A stretch of 34,382 bases of DNA, taken from contig MHFR01000068.1 in assembly GCA_001804285.1 (NCBI GenBank), positions 1 to 34,382 of the forward strand, given 5' to 3'. The notes under the pieces are model-generated. The model saw only the letters and a program-made list of their open reading frames with translations, had not been told where the DNA came from and ran no database searches. Of this stretch, positions 1-9,292 are shown one piece after another (the stretch's first letter is position 1; each line of letters opens with the position of its first letter). This DNA is from Candidatus Danuiimicrobium aquiferis (GTDB taxonomy: Bacteria; Omnitrophota; Omnitrophia; Omnitrophales; Danuiimicrobiaceae). The position numbers were made by a program, and so were the translations under genes.

Positions 1-173
1 AATATGAGAAACCAGAAATAACGATAGGAAAATGAAACGATATGGCTGGAAAATATTTGATCGTTGTTCTCAAAAACTTTTTTCAGTGAACCCTAATTAC
101 TGAACTTCCTTATTATCCCATTCTTGATTCCGAATCGAAAACAACAGGCACAGGTACTGCTGACGGGACGGTT

Positions 174-3100
174 GTGTTCGATCAGCAGTCGGATCAAAAT
201 GTTACGATCGACTACGCGCTTAAAGATTTCGACGACATCGTTACCGGAGAATTAAACTGGGGCACTTTTGATAATGGTTTCTTCCAGGGACTTCCGCAAA
301 ATCTGAGCACTGGACTGACAATCGCGGCGAGTGTGCTCGGAAACGGCAGCGACTTTGATGGCGATGGTGATGTGGATATGTCTGATTTTGGCGTCATTCA
401 AGCATGTATAGGAAGCTCTGACCCTTCCTGTCAGCGCGCAGACCTGAACCGGGATGGTATTATCAATTCAATTGATGTTGCGAATTGGCGAGGCTGTAGT
501 TCCGGTGCGAATATACCTGCTTCAGCAAGCTGTCTTGGAAAAGGCCAACTGGGGGTTGAAATTATTGATGTGAACGGTTTTCGGGCTTCCTATTTGTTGA
601 ATGTGACCTCAGCGCTTCAAAATTATGTCATTAATCTGACTGATAGTGCGCCGACAAGTTTTGATACAACCCGCGTTGCTCAAATTAAATTTATTTCCGA
701 CCGTGCGCACATGGGTGCTAAAGGACTGATTTCGATTGAGACGGCTCATTTGCAATATCATCCGTTCATTCCGCCAGCAACGGACTTAACGGCTGCTGAT
801 ATTACGTTATTGCGACCTACTATTAATACGACAACGTCATCCGGCGCGCATGTAACCATGACACGCACGGAAGATGGTATGACAGTTGATTATCAAACCG
901 CGGCTCGTGGATGGGCGGATGCCGGCATTAATTATTCCAATCCTGATCTTAATATAACCAACATGCCCAAGCTTGTGGTCGGGATCAACCAGATTGCGGG
1001 AAATTTGGATCAAATTAAACTCGAATTCTTGGATGCGAATTTGCAACGTGCCTCGGTTTATTTGACCGGTTTAGCGGTAGGCGAACAGCAAATCTATGAA
1101 ATCGACACATCTTTAATAACCAGCATTGATAAAAGTAAAATCAGAGGCGTGATATGGGTGATGGAAGGTTTTGGAAAAACAGGGCAAATTGATTTTGATT
1201 TCGTCGAAACCGCTTCTCCGTATATTCCTCCTTCGCCTAATTTAAATACCACGGACATTATTAATCTTCCTGTGACCGGTGCGGGCCTTTTTACGGTCAC
1301 TTCTTCCGGGGCAACGGCTAATGTCGTTTCAACTTCCCGGGGTCAACTTTTAAATTTTAATACAGGCAACGGCAGTTTCGCCGGTTGGGGCACCAAGACG
1401 GTTCCGGTGGGCATGGATATTAGTCATATCTCGAAATTTGTGGTTGGTATCCGCTTACAAGAGGGCGATATCGATAAAGTCAAATTTGAACTGAAAGATG
1501 CACAAGGCCGCACGGCCTCCGTATATCTTCGAGATTTGGTCCTGGGACAAGATTTAATTTACGAAGTTGATTTATCCTATTTTGCGGACAAAATTGACTT
1601 GCAGCATGTTTTAGCGCAAACCTATCTCGTAGAAGGGAAAACGAAAATCGGGAAACTTGAATTTATCACGTACCCGGTCACGCCCACGATTGTCATTGCG
1701 CCTTCGGAAAATTTAAGCAGCCATGATTTGACTCAACTGCCGCCGCATAACATGACCACCGTCAATTATTCGGGCGGGAATACCGTGACGTTCAGCCGAG
1801 TGACGAGCCGGGGAGTAGAATTGGGTTATGCTATCCCTTCCGAGATCAGTTATGCCGGGATCGGTTACCGATTTGATGTGGATGAGCCGGCGGATTTAAG
1901 TTCCACTCCAAACCTGATTCTCGGGATTCAAAACTCAAGTGATATAGATAAAGTTCAAGTCCAAGTTCAGTACATGGATCCAAATACCGGAATAGAAACA
2001 AGCCGTAAGATTTCTCTTTCAGGTCTTGCCGATGATGAACAAGTCTATTCCATTTCAACGGCTATGCTCGAATCGATTAAAGTTAACATTCACGCGATCA
2101 CGGGGATTATATTCCTTTTACAAGGCCCGGGTGCCGGGGTCCTGGAAATTAGCGATGTTCCAACACAAGCCATGGATATTCTGCCCTCATCCGGTTTAAC
2201 CGCCGCAGATGTGACCGTTATTCCGGATCATCCTCGGTTGCAGCAGATCGGTGATAACAGCTCGGTTTATGTCAACGCTGGCGGCATGAAAATGGTTTAC
2301 AACACCGGAACAACGGGCTGGGCGGCAAGTAGTCTTAATTTCGATGATTATGGGGTTCCGGGTGTTCAGACCGGGGATTTGTCAGGCATTACGGATTTTA
2401 TTTTTGGGGTCAAAGGAGATGCGGATCAATTAAAAGTTGAATTCCATGACCGTGACGGAAACCGCAAGTTTATTTATCTCCACAGCATCCGTTCCGGCGA
2501 AACGAGATATTATTCCATTCCGGCTTCGGTCATTCGTGAAGCCATGGACGGTTCCGGTCAAGTTGATCTTTCGCGAATCACGGAAATTGTGTTCGTGGTC
2601 GAGGGAACCAACCAACAAGGCAATATTGAGATAGCGACCAAAGGATTTTCCCTGCAGGGGGCACTTCTTGCTCCGGACCCCGTTCTGCAGGCATCTACCC
2701 TCCTTCCTCTTAGGCTTGACGGAAGCAAAGTGGAAGCGACCGGATTTGCCAGCGCGGACAATCCCGTAACTCCGGGGGATGACGGCGCAATGGTTTCCGT
2801 GGATCACTTTTCCGATACGTTCCTTCGGGTAAACTATAGCGGGAATGGCGACTCTTCATTTGGCGGCATCTTTATGAATTACGATGATTATTCAACGCCG
2901 ATGGTAGAAGCGGTTGATCTGGAAGCATTGTATCCCAACGGAATAACTCTCCGCTTGGATAATCCGGATTATCAGATCTCGTCGGTAGACGTAGAAGTGA
3001 CTGACATTGACGGGAAGCAAGGCAAGCTGACTTTAAGCGGTCTTCAGGGATATGGGCAAAGCTGGACGATCGATCCGCATTGGTTCGATGAGGTGAACAT

Positions 3101-6100
3101 TAACGGCGTCAAGACTATCAGTCTCGTGCTTAAAGGGAGAATGACGAATGCCGTTTTGAACGTGGATTGGGGTGTTTTCCGCTTCACGCCGATCCTTCTT
3201 CCGGATCCGATCCTGCAGCCGGCCGATATCACACCGATTGTGAGCACACCACTTCCTGCTTTAAATGTTTTCAGTAGCACGAGCGAACCGAACGGTGTAG
3301 CGCAGGTTGTCATGCAGACCCCGTCGCGTAGCATGATTGATTTAAAATACGAAGGGGAAGGACCGGCGTCTTTTGGCGGAACGGCCATCTTGTTTGATAA
3401 TCAACAAACTCCTTCCGAAAAAGAAACTGCTGATTTACACGCGCTGTTTCCGGATGGAAAGTTTGTATTGCAAGCGAGCAGCCCGGATAATTCCTTGACG
3501 AGTCTGAAATTAGAAGTGAAAGACGCCACAGGCAAATCCGATTATGTGATGTTAAGCGGAATTCAAACAACAGACCAGCGCTGGCAGATTGCTTTAAGCG
3601 CTTTCGATGAAGTCGATTTAACTCACGTGACAGAGATTGTTTTTGTGATCGAAGGCATGGGAAGCAGGCGTATCTTGATCGACTGGGGAAAATTTGATGT
3701 TGTCCCGCAAATAGGCTCATCCGCAGCCTTGACGCCTGAAGACATCATTCCGCTTCCGGACAATCCTCAAATAACGGGATTGGGTGGTACACCAGAGACC
3801 TTGATCCTTACTCCTACTGAACGGGGAGTGCGCATGAATTATGATGTTCGTAACGACTTTGCGGGGGTGGGTTTTACATTTGATAATTTTGCCACGCCTG
3901 AAATTGAAACACAGGATTTGACCGGTTTTAATGCGCTCACATTCGGAGTTCAAAATGTGCTCGCAAATGAGCCGCTGAGATATCTTAAGTTTGAAGTTGT
4001 CGATGACCAAGGGCAAAAGTCAACGGTTCAACTTTTAGACTTAGGAACGGGTGAGGAACATGTCTATTCCATTGCTCTTTCACTTTTGGAAGGAGTTGAT
4101 CTTACAAAAGTACGTTTCTTATATTTTGTTGTAGAAGGCTATAGGCAGAGCGGAACGATTGAAATTAATCGATTGCCGACGATTCCCGTGAATATCGCGC
4201 CGTCGCCGGATTTAACGCCGCGTGATATTGTTTCAATTCCCGAGAACCCGTATCCGCAAATTGCGGTGGCGGCGCCTGAGGAAACCTATGCGGCCGTATC
4301 AGCTTGGTTCCGCGGCGGGGTGTTGCTTGAGTACGATACGAGAGATGCCGGTTGGGCAGCCGGAGGATACACCTACGATGATTTTGGAACGCCGGCCTAT
4401 GAAACGGCGGATCTAAGTGCGTTTTCGGAACTGACATTCGGCCTTAAGGGCGATCCGTCGCAGGTTAAGTTCGAATTGGTTGACGACCATGGCCGAAAAG
4501 CCTCCGTCCACTTAACCGATATCAGTTCTACGGAGGAGCATGTCTATTCGATCCACACATCGCTTTTGGACAGTATCGATTTATCGAAAGTCCGTTTGAT
4601 CTATTTTGTTGTGGAGGGGATGAATCAAGCAGGCCAGTTGGAAATGTACCGGAAGCCATTGGTGCTGCCGACGGTTGTGCCGCCTTCGACAGAGTATACG
4701 ATAGATGATGTAAATATCAAGAATTCTGACTGGCTCATTTTCGACAGCCAGCCGAATTCCGGAGGATCTGTGACGAAGACAGCCGATGGCATTTACATCG
4801 ATTATTCAGGCGGAAAGTTTACCTATTCGGGGATGGGAGGCTGGCGGTACGACGATTCTGCTACGGTCGGCGTGACTGAGACCAAGGATTTGAGCGGTCT
4901 TGAAAATTTAATTTTTGGTCTGAAAGGAACGCTTACCGGTGACTTGACACCGAAATTAACCCTGAGAGACGTAAATGGGAATTCGGCGTCAGTTGATTTA
5001 ACCGGAATCTCCCGAGACAACATCCAAGTGTGGGCCGTTTCGGCGTTATATTTCCCGGATATCGACTTATCCAAAGTGGTCGAGGTGAGGTTCAGCCTTG
5101 GCTATGCCTATAACATTATCGCAAGCAACTTGTACGTTTATACGAATCAGCTTCCCGACGTGCCCGAAGGCTGGACACGGGCGGAGTCGAACATGAATTT
5201 TGCGTTTTATAAGGAATATTTCAGAGCCGGTGCTTATCCAACTTGGACACTGAAACTTTTGAATTTGATGACTGGCGAGAAGCAAGATTTGATTAGTCTG
5301 AATTTTAGTCAAGGAAGCATTTGGGATGTGTATGACGTTTCTCCTGACGGCACAAATGTGATCTATGCTACACATGTTCCGCAGAGCTGTTATAGTCCGA
5401 CAAGCGAAGCGTGCGATCAAATTTATGTGCAAGACATTGAAAATTCCGCTCAGAAGTTAACGTTAGGCGGCCATTTAGAACACATTAGTTTTCCCGAAGA
5501 AGATTCGCTTCGAATGATCGCCAGCGTGGATTTCCGAAGCGGGGCGGCTCTAGAATATGACTATGTAGTTACATTAGGCCTCCAACCTGTTGTTCTAAAA
5601 ACGGCAAAATTTACTCAGCTATCCGATGCCTTCTATAACGATCAGGACGCGAAAATCATGGTCTTGGTGGAGCCGGATAGCTATTACTATCGATTGTTTC
5701 TATACGATGCGATGGCAGGAGAGGATCAGTTGGTCGTTCTAACTGAAAAAGCAGTAAATACCTACCCGTTTGGTTCATCGGCCGAAAAATTCTTAGACGT
5801 GTATCGCATCTCGGAAGACAGGGCGATTGTTGCCGTAGGGATACAGCCTTCGGATTATACAACCAGCATCCTATTTGACGCTTATTCCGGTCAATCACTT
5901 TATATTCCGCAAAAAATGATTACTCAGGCAACCTATCAAGATTCTATCGGAATTTACAAAACAGTGGATCAGGCCGGAACAGAAAGTGTTCTTGTTGTGG
6001 ATTTGGAAACACTAACAATCATAGAAACAACCATGCTGGATCCGCAAACGGTGGTTGTCCCATCCGCTTTGGGGCGTCCTGTTATGTATTACATGACGGA

Positions 6101-6959
6101 CAAGAATCTGCTGGTGTACCAGACGGTGATTAATTACAACAGTTTACTGGCGATCAAGGATTTGGCGACGGGAGCAATTCATTACCAATCAATTCCGAAT
6201 TTTGGCTGGAGCGGGATTAAGGCCATCAGCCCAGACCGGAACTATGTTGTTGCGGCATCGAATGTGAATACGATTTATGCCATCCCGATTTTAGATACTG
6301 TTCAATCAACGCGGACGGTAAACGTTCCTGTTCCGACGGGTGGAAAACCGACGGATTATATGTTAACAAGTGTCACATTTACCAGCGCTACGGCTGCGAC
6401 ATGCATTTTGGCGAACGGAGTTCAAATAGGTCTTTATTTGGATTCAACGAAGTTCTCCCTGACCGGACAGATGGTCAAGATCATTGAATTTGCCAATAAA
6501 CTTGCCGCGGGAGTGTATGACTTCAGTGGAGACGGTGTGATTAATACAATAGATATGACGGTGGTAAGGGGGCTTTATGGAAAAGCCATCGAGCTTGCAA
6601 AAACCAATGCCTTGCCCGCTGACGTTTTGAATTTGCTTGATCTGGCGAACCCGAAAGGTGTGTTGGATAATGCTGATATGCAGATGGTATACGATCAAAT
6701 TCGCAATGCCATGACAGCGGTGGCAAAAGCAAAAGATCTGGCAGAACATATAAAAACCGGAAACTACGATCTCACCCACGATGGAAAAGTGAATACGCTT
6801 GATCTATTGTGGGCAAGGGGAGCGTTCCCAATGATCATTGAGTATTCTGCTAATTTTTCTTCGGATGTTTTTACAACTTTGGATTTGAATAGAGACGGTG
6901 TCTTGAACAATGCGGATTACACATTGTTATTGCTCAAGATCAGAGGAGCCATGAAATAG
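174..6959 (+). CDS. Giant repeat protein with beta-sandwich (CBM-like) units, propeller-like region and dockerin-like EF-hand loops
   Basis: 2261 residues from a GTG at 174. I do not recognise a named family. About ten related units of 150-175 residues begin near residues 1 (partial), 201, 353, 510, 672, 834, 1010, 1183, 1343 and 1504. Each has a linker like PSPDLTPRDI, then a Gly/Trp-Ala patch, then the pattern LxFGxxG-xxxLKxEFxDxxGR-xxxYxL, and ends IxFVVEG...G.LEI. This looks like a galactose-binding or CBM-type beta-sandwich (inference). Residues about 1665-2090 carry NLMTGEKQDL and DVSPDGTNVIYAT, typical of TolB/WD-like propeller blades. Residues about 2096-2261 hold four EF-hand-like loops (DFSGDGVINTID, DLANPKGVLDNAD, DLTHDGKVNTLD, DLNRDGVLNNAD). 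Another EF pair is nested in unit 1. There is no signal peptide or clear ribosome site at the GTG, and repeat-like frame continues upstream to a stop at 87-89. The true 5' end therefore seems lost. A cell-surface or secreted binding role is inference. Confidence 0.8.
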   Translation: MFDQQSDQNVTIDYALKDFDDIVTGELNWGTFDNGFFQGLPQNLSTGLTIAASVLGNGSDFDGDGDVDMSDFGVIQACIGSSDPSCQRADLNRDGIINSIDVANWRGCSSGANIPASASCLGKGQLGVEIIDVNGFRASYLLNVTSALQNYVINLTDSAPTSFDTTRVAQIKFISDRAHMGAKGLISIETAHLQYHPFIPPATDLTAADITLLRPTINTTTSSGAHVTMTRTEDGMTVDYQTAARGWADAGINYSNPDLNITNMPKLVVGINQIAGNLDQIKLEFLDANLQRASVYLTGLAVGEQQIYEIDTSLITSIDKSKIRGVIWVMEGFGKTGQIDFDFVETASPYIPPSPNLNTTDIINLPVTGAGLFTVTSSGATANVVSTSRGQLLNFNTGNGSFAGWGTKTVPVGMDISHISKFVVGIRLQEGDIDKVKFELKDAQGRTASVYLRDLVLGQDLIYEVDLSYFADKIDLQHVLAQTYLVEGKTKIGKLEFITYPVTPTIVIAPSENLSSHDLTQLPPHNMTTVNYSGGNTVTFSRVTSRGVELGYAIPSEISYAGIGYRFDVDEPADLSSTPNLILGIQNSSDIDKVQVQVQYMDPNTGIETSRKISLSGLADDEQVYSISTAMLESIKVNIHAITGIIFLLQGPGAGVLEISDVPTQAMDILPSSGLTAADVTVIPDHPRLQQIGDNSSVYVNAGGMKMVYNTGTTGWAASSLNFDDYGVPGVQTGDLSGITDFIFGVKGDADQLKVEFHDRDGNRKFIYLHSIRSGETRYYSIPASVIREAMDGSGQVDLSRITEIVFVVEGTNQQGNIEIATKGFSLQGALLAPDPVLQASTLLPLRLDGSKVEATGFASADNPVTPGDDGAMVSVDHFSDTFLRVNYSGNGDSSFGGIFMNYDDYSTPMVEAVDLEALYPNGITLRLDNPDYQISSVDVEVTDIDGKQGKLTLSGLQGYGQSWTIDPHWFDEVNINGVKTISLVLKGRMTNAVLNVDWGVFRFTPILLPDPILQPADITPIVSTPLPALNVFSSTSEPNGVAQVVMQTPSRSMIDLKYEGEGPASFGGTAILFDNQQTPSEKETADLHALFPDGKFVLQASSPDNSLTSLKLEVKDATGKSDYVMLSGIQTTDQRWQIALSAFDEVDLTHVTEIVFVIEGMGSRRILIDWGKFDVVPQIGSSAALTPEDIIPLPDNPQITGLGGTPETLILTPTERGVRMNYDVRNDFAGVGFTFDNFATPEIETQDLTGFNALTFGVQNVLANEPLRYLKFEVVDDQGQKSTVQLLDLGTGEEHVYSIALSLLEGVDLTKVRFLYFVVEGYRQSGTIEINRLPTIPVNIAPSPDLTPRDIVSIPENPYPQIAVAAPEETYAAVSAWFRGGVLLEYDTRDAGWAAGGYTYDDFGTPAYETADLSAFSELTFGLKGDPSQVKFELVDDHGRKASVHLTDISSTEEHVYSIHTSLLDSIDLSKVRLIYFVVEGMNQAGQLEMYRKPLVLPTVVPPSTEYTIDDVNIKNSDWLIFDSQPNSGGSVTKTADGIYIDYSGGKFTYSGMGGWRYDDSATVGVTETKDLSGLENLIFGLKGTLTGDLTPKLTLRDVNGNSASVDLTGISRDNIQVWAVSALYFPDIDLSKVVEVRFSLGYAYNIIASNLYVYTNQLPDVPEGWTRAESNMNFAFYKEYFRAGAYPTWTLKLLNLMTGEKQDLISLNFSQGSIWDVYDVSPDGTNVIYATHVPQSCYSPTSEACDQIYVQDIENSAQKLTLGGHLEHISFPEEDSLRMIASVDFRSGAALEYDYVVTLGLQPVVLKTAKFTQLSDAFYNDQDAKIMVLVEPDSYYYRLFLYDAMAGEDQLVVLTEKAVNTYPFGSSAEKFLDVYRISEDRAIVAVGIQPSDYTTSILFDAYSGQSLYIPQKMITQATYQDSIGIYKTVDQAGTESVLVVDLETLTIIETTMLDPQTVVVPSALGRPVMYYMTDKNLLVYQTVINYNSLLAIKDLATGAIHYQSIPNFGWSGIKAISPDRNYVVAASNVNTIYAIPILDTVQSTRTVNVPVPTGGKPTDYMLTSVTFTSATAATCILANGVQIGLYLDSTKFSLTGQMVKIIEFANKLAAGVYDFSGDGVINTIDMTVVRGLYGKAIELAKTNALPADVLNLLDLANPKGVLDNADMQMVYDQIRNAMTAVAKAKDLAEHIKTGNYDLTHDGKVNTLDLLWARGAFPMIIEYSANFSSDVFTTLDLNRDGVLNNADYTLLLLKIRGAMK

Positions 6960-7246
6960 TCATAGGTCATAGGGGGTAAGGCCGGGCGTTGACCCCTTCC
7001 TCAGTTTTCATATGTTCACCGTTTGCTCGAAGAACATCATCTGGGCCGGAGCGATCACCGGAAACTTCTCTGGACCTTATTTATCTTCGAAGCCTGGCGG
7101 CAAAAGCTTTACAGTTGATATTAACACCCCAGACATGGTCTGAAAAACCCATTTGTGTTTGTATTCTGCCTGTATCACAAAACGGGGTATCACTCCAAAT
7201 TCTTCCCTTTTATAGACTAATCGTGTAAAATGCTCCAATTCATACG
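6960..7246. other. Gene-free spacer before the tRNA
   Basis: No convincing gene. A 79-codon open frame on the + strand (6989-7228) has no ribosome site and no recognisable protein pattern. A TAAAAT at 7227-7232, 14 bases before the tRNA, could be its -10 box, but no good -35 box stands at the right distance. A weak hairpin (GGGGT/ACCCC, roughly 6971-6994) follows the giant gene without a T-tract, so it is at best a poor terminator. Confidence 0.4.
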
Positions 7247-7318
<72 letters not shown>

Positions 7319-7448
7319 GTACTGATTATCATTAAAGGATTCAAGGAGCTATTTATCGGAAATCAGTACTGTCCTTGCACTTTCATTAAAGATTAAATAC
7401 CGTTTTAGGATAGTGCAAGGGCCGTACTGATTATCATTAAAGGATTCA
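7319..7448. repeat. Triple repeat cluster directly after the tRNA
   Basis: A 25-bp sequence beginning GTACTGATTATC occurs twice in direct orientation, at 7319-7343 and 7424-7448. The second copy is also part of a 20-bp inverted repeat: the arm at 7361-7380 pairs with 7413-7432 with two mismatches (CCTTGCAC/GTGCAAGG is exact). AATCAGTAC at 7361-7369 could pair with either flanking copy, so two mutually exclusive hairpins are possible. The first copy starts at the base after the tRNA discriminator. The cluster may help 3'-end processing or termination of the tRNA transcript, or be a target-site scar; neither is shown. Confidence 0.75.
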
Positions 7449-7454
7449 TGTCTT

Positions 7455-7530
7455 CTGGATTCCCGCTTTTCCACCCAACAGGACGGCGGATCCGCCAGTT
7501 TGTTAGGCGGACGCGGGAATGACAAAAAAG
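7455..7530. repeat. Core-only palindromic repeat (ATTCCCGC ... GCGGGAAT family)
   Basis: ATTCCCGC at 7459-7466 is inverted as GCGGGAAT at 7513-7520, followed by GACAAAAAAG. The same borders occur in the cores of the 159-bp elements at 13518, 15282, 29384 and 30905. Here the terminal inverted repeats are absent and the middle is different, containing the perfect palindrome GGCGGATCCGCC at 7485-7496. The right end supplies an ATG at 7519 that opens the Nudix reading frame but is probably not its start. Confidence 0.7.
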
Positions 7531-7563
7531 AGCAGAACTCAAGTTACCATTTTAAATTACACA

Positions 7564-8022
7564 ATGATACTTTCCACGCTTTGCTACCTTCAACACCGGA
7601 ACAAAACCCTCATGTTGCACCGGATCAAGAAACATCGTGATATTCATGACGGAAAATGGAATGGCCTCGGTGGAAAACTGATTCCCGGTGAAACGCCTGA
7701 AGAATGTGTGATCCGCGAAGTCTATGAAGAAAGCGGATTGACGATTAAACATCCGGTATTGCGCGGACTTTTAACATTTCCCGATTTCAGCAATGATGTC
7801 GATTGGTATGTTTATGTTTTTACCGCAAGTGAATTTAACGGGGAACTTCAGGAATCCGAAGAGGGCGTTTTAGAATGGATTGATCAAGATAAACTTACCG
7901 GACTCCATCTGTGGGAAGGGGATTCGATTTTTCTGAAGTGGCTCGAGGGCGACCGGTTCTTTTCCGGAAAATTTGTGTATAAAAACGGAAAATTTATCAG
8001 TCATTCGGTTGTGTTTTACTGA
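7564..8022 (+). CDS. Nudix hydrolase, MutT/8-oxo-dGTP diphosphatase-like
   Basis: 152 residues. The Nudix box is complete at about residues 37-59 (GKLIPGETPEECVIREVYEESGL pattern, GX5EX7REUXEEXGU), supplying the Mg2+-binding Glu residues of the catalytic helix. The opening ILSTLCYL, the central HDGKWNGLGGK and the YVYVFTASEF strand are typical of MutT-type enzymes that hydrolyse oxidised purine nucleoside triphosphates. The frame is open from an ATG at 7519, but that ATG lies inside a palindromic repeat. The ATG at 7564 gives the usual N-terminus of this family, so I prefer it. Neither start has a clear Shine-Dalgarno. It stands alone and converges on a glycosyltransferase across a repeat element. 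Substrate is not determined by sequence. Confidence 0.9.
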   Translation: MILSTLCYLQHRNKTLMLHRIKKHRDIHDGKWNGLGGKLIPGETPEECVIREVYEESGLTIKHPVLRGLLTFPDFSNDVDWYVYVFTASEFNGELQESEEGVLEWIDQDKLTGLHLWEGDSIFLKWLEGDRFFSGKFVYKNGKFISHSVVFY

Positions 8023-8036
8023 TATTAAGTTTAAAT

Positions 8037-8147
8037 GTATTTGTTTAGAGGGGTTTGAAGTTGATCATCGCCCCTCACCCTAACCCTCTCCCGTGGGGAG
8101 AGGGCAGGGGTGAGGGAGGTAATCACTTCAAAACGCTAAACAGACAC
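8037..8147. mobile_element. MITE-like element E: shared terminal repeats, different core
   Basis: The ends match the 159-bp family. The left end begins GTATTTGTTTAG and continues into a TTTGAAGTT-like stretch; the right end is ACTTCAAAACGCTAAACAGACAC. The core is not the ATTCCCGC palindrome but a long GC-rich hairpin at 8071-8116: CCCTCACCC and CCCTCTCCC pair with GGGAGAGGG and GGGTGAGGG around GTG. It sits between the stop codons of two converging genes, where the strong hairpin could act as a bidirectional terminator. No transposase is encoded. Confidence 0.75.
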
Positions 8148-8155
8148 AGTTTAAA

Positions 8156-9265
8156 TTACGCTCCCAATTCGCGATAAACTTGAATGGTTTTTTCAGCGCA
8201 GGTTTTCCAGCTGAATGAGCGTGCGCGATCAATTCCTTTCTTGCGGTATGATTTTCGCAAATCCTCATTTTGAAGCATCGATAGAATCGCGCATTTGATT
8301 TCGTCTATCGAATAAGGATCGATGAGAAGTCCGGCATCGCCTGTTACTTCGGGCAGGGACGAAACATTTGACGTGATCACGGGGCAACCGCAAGCCATTG
8401 CTTCCAGAACGGGAAGGCCGAATCCTTCATAAAGCGACGGGTAAACGAATAAATCAGCCGCGTTATACAGGGCCGGTAATTCGGGATTGTCTACGTGATC
8501 GAGAATCCGGATCCGTTTACCTAATTTCAAGCGATTCAGAAGTTCATAGACAGGGCCATAGTCCCATCCTTGATGCCCGACAATGACGAGATCATGCGGG
8601 ATTTGAGCGGCAATTTGTGAGAAAGCCGAGATCAAGCGGCAATAATTTTTCCTTGGCTCAAGATTTCCGACGGACAGAATAAATGAATTAAGTTCATATT
8701 TGCGTTTGATTTGTCCGGATGCGGCCATGGGGTTAAATTGTGAATGGTCCACACCCAAGGGAATAACGGTGATGATCGATGGAGAAAGAAAGGGAAATAG
8801 CTCTAAGAGATCTTTTTTTGTTGATTCTGAGTCCGTGATGATTTTATCGGAAATTTGAAGTGTTCTCGGGTAAAGCAGCGTATAAAGCGTTCGCCGGATG
8901 AAAGGATGGCTTTCGGGTACTTTATAAAATGTCAAATCGTGAACTGTGGTTACGATTTTTCGTCCTTTGCGTTTTGCGATCATCGGACGGCCTGATAAGT
9001 TGTGAACGATATCGATATTTATTTTTGCGATTCCAGCCCGAATGACAAATGAATAAGTTTTAAAGATAGGGAATTTGCTCTTCAATAAAATGGTTTGAAA
9101 TGGAAAGCCGGTGTCTGCGGGTTTATTATTGATGAGGGATATGGTAGGAAGATTCGGAAAGTGTGAAATGAGATTAAACGTATATGTCTGAAGACCGTGG
9201 TGAGATGCATTTAGTGTTTCAACCAGAAGGCCGATATTTTTTGATAAAGCAATGTTTCCATTCAT
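8156..9265 (-). CDS. Glycosyltransferase family 4 (GT-B fold)
   Basis: 369 residues. The N-terminal half contains the acceptor-domain stretch [10 protein letters not shown] and [13 protein letters not shown]. The C-terminal nucleotide-sugar domain starts with [12 protein letters not shown] (about 197-207) and has the GT4 signature [18 protein letters not shown] (280 onward; Glu280 and Glu288 form the EX7E pair) and [16 protein letters not shown]. Such enzymes move a sugar from an NDP- or GDP-sugar to polysaccharide or lipid-linked acceptors at the inner face of the membrane. It is divergent from the next GT4 gene with only 27 bases between start codons. A TATAAT on the minus strand (9271-9276) ends 5 bases before the ATG, so the mRNA may be leaderless. 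Donor and acceptor are unknown. Confidence 0.92.
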   Translation of the reverse strand: MNGNIALSKNIGLLVETLNASHHGLQTYTFNLISHFPNLPTISLINNKPADTGFPFQTILLKSKFPIFKTYSFVIRAGIAKINIDIVHNLSGRPMIAKRKGRKIVTTVHDLTFYKVPESHPFIRRTLYTLLYPRTLQISDKIITDSESTKKDLLELFPFLSPSIITVIPLGVDHSQFNPMAASGQIKRKYELNSFILSVGNLEPRKNYCRLISAFSQIAAQIPHDLVIVGHQGWDYGPVYELLNRLKLGKRIRILDHVDNPELPALYNAADLFVYPSLYEGFGLPVLEAMACGCPVITSNVSSLPEVTGDAGLLIDPYSIDEIKCAILSMLQNEDLRKSYRKKGIDRARSFSWKTCAEKTIQVYRELGA

Positions 9266-9292
9266 GATGAATTATAAAGGGAAAAGCGGACG

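Noticed and set aside
6989-7228. 79-codon frame between the giant gene and the tRNA
   Set aside because: No ribosome site, no protein-like pattern and it overlaps the likely tRNA promoter.
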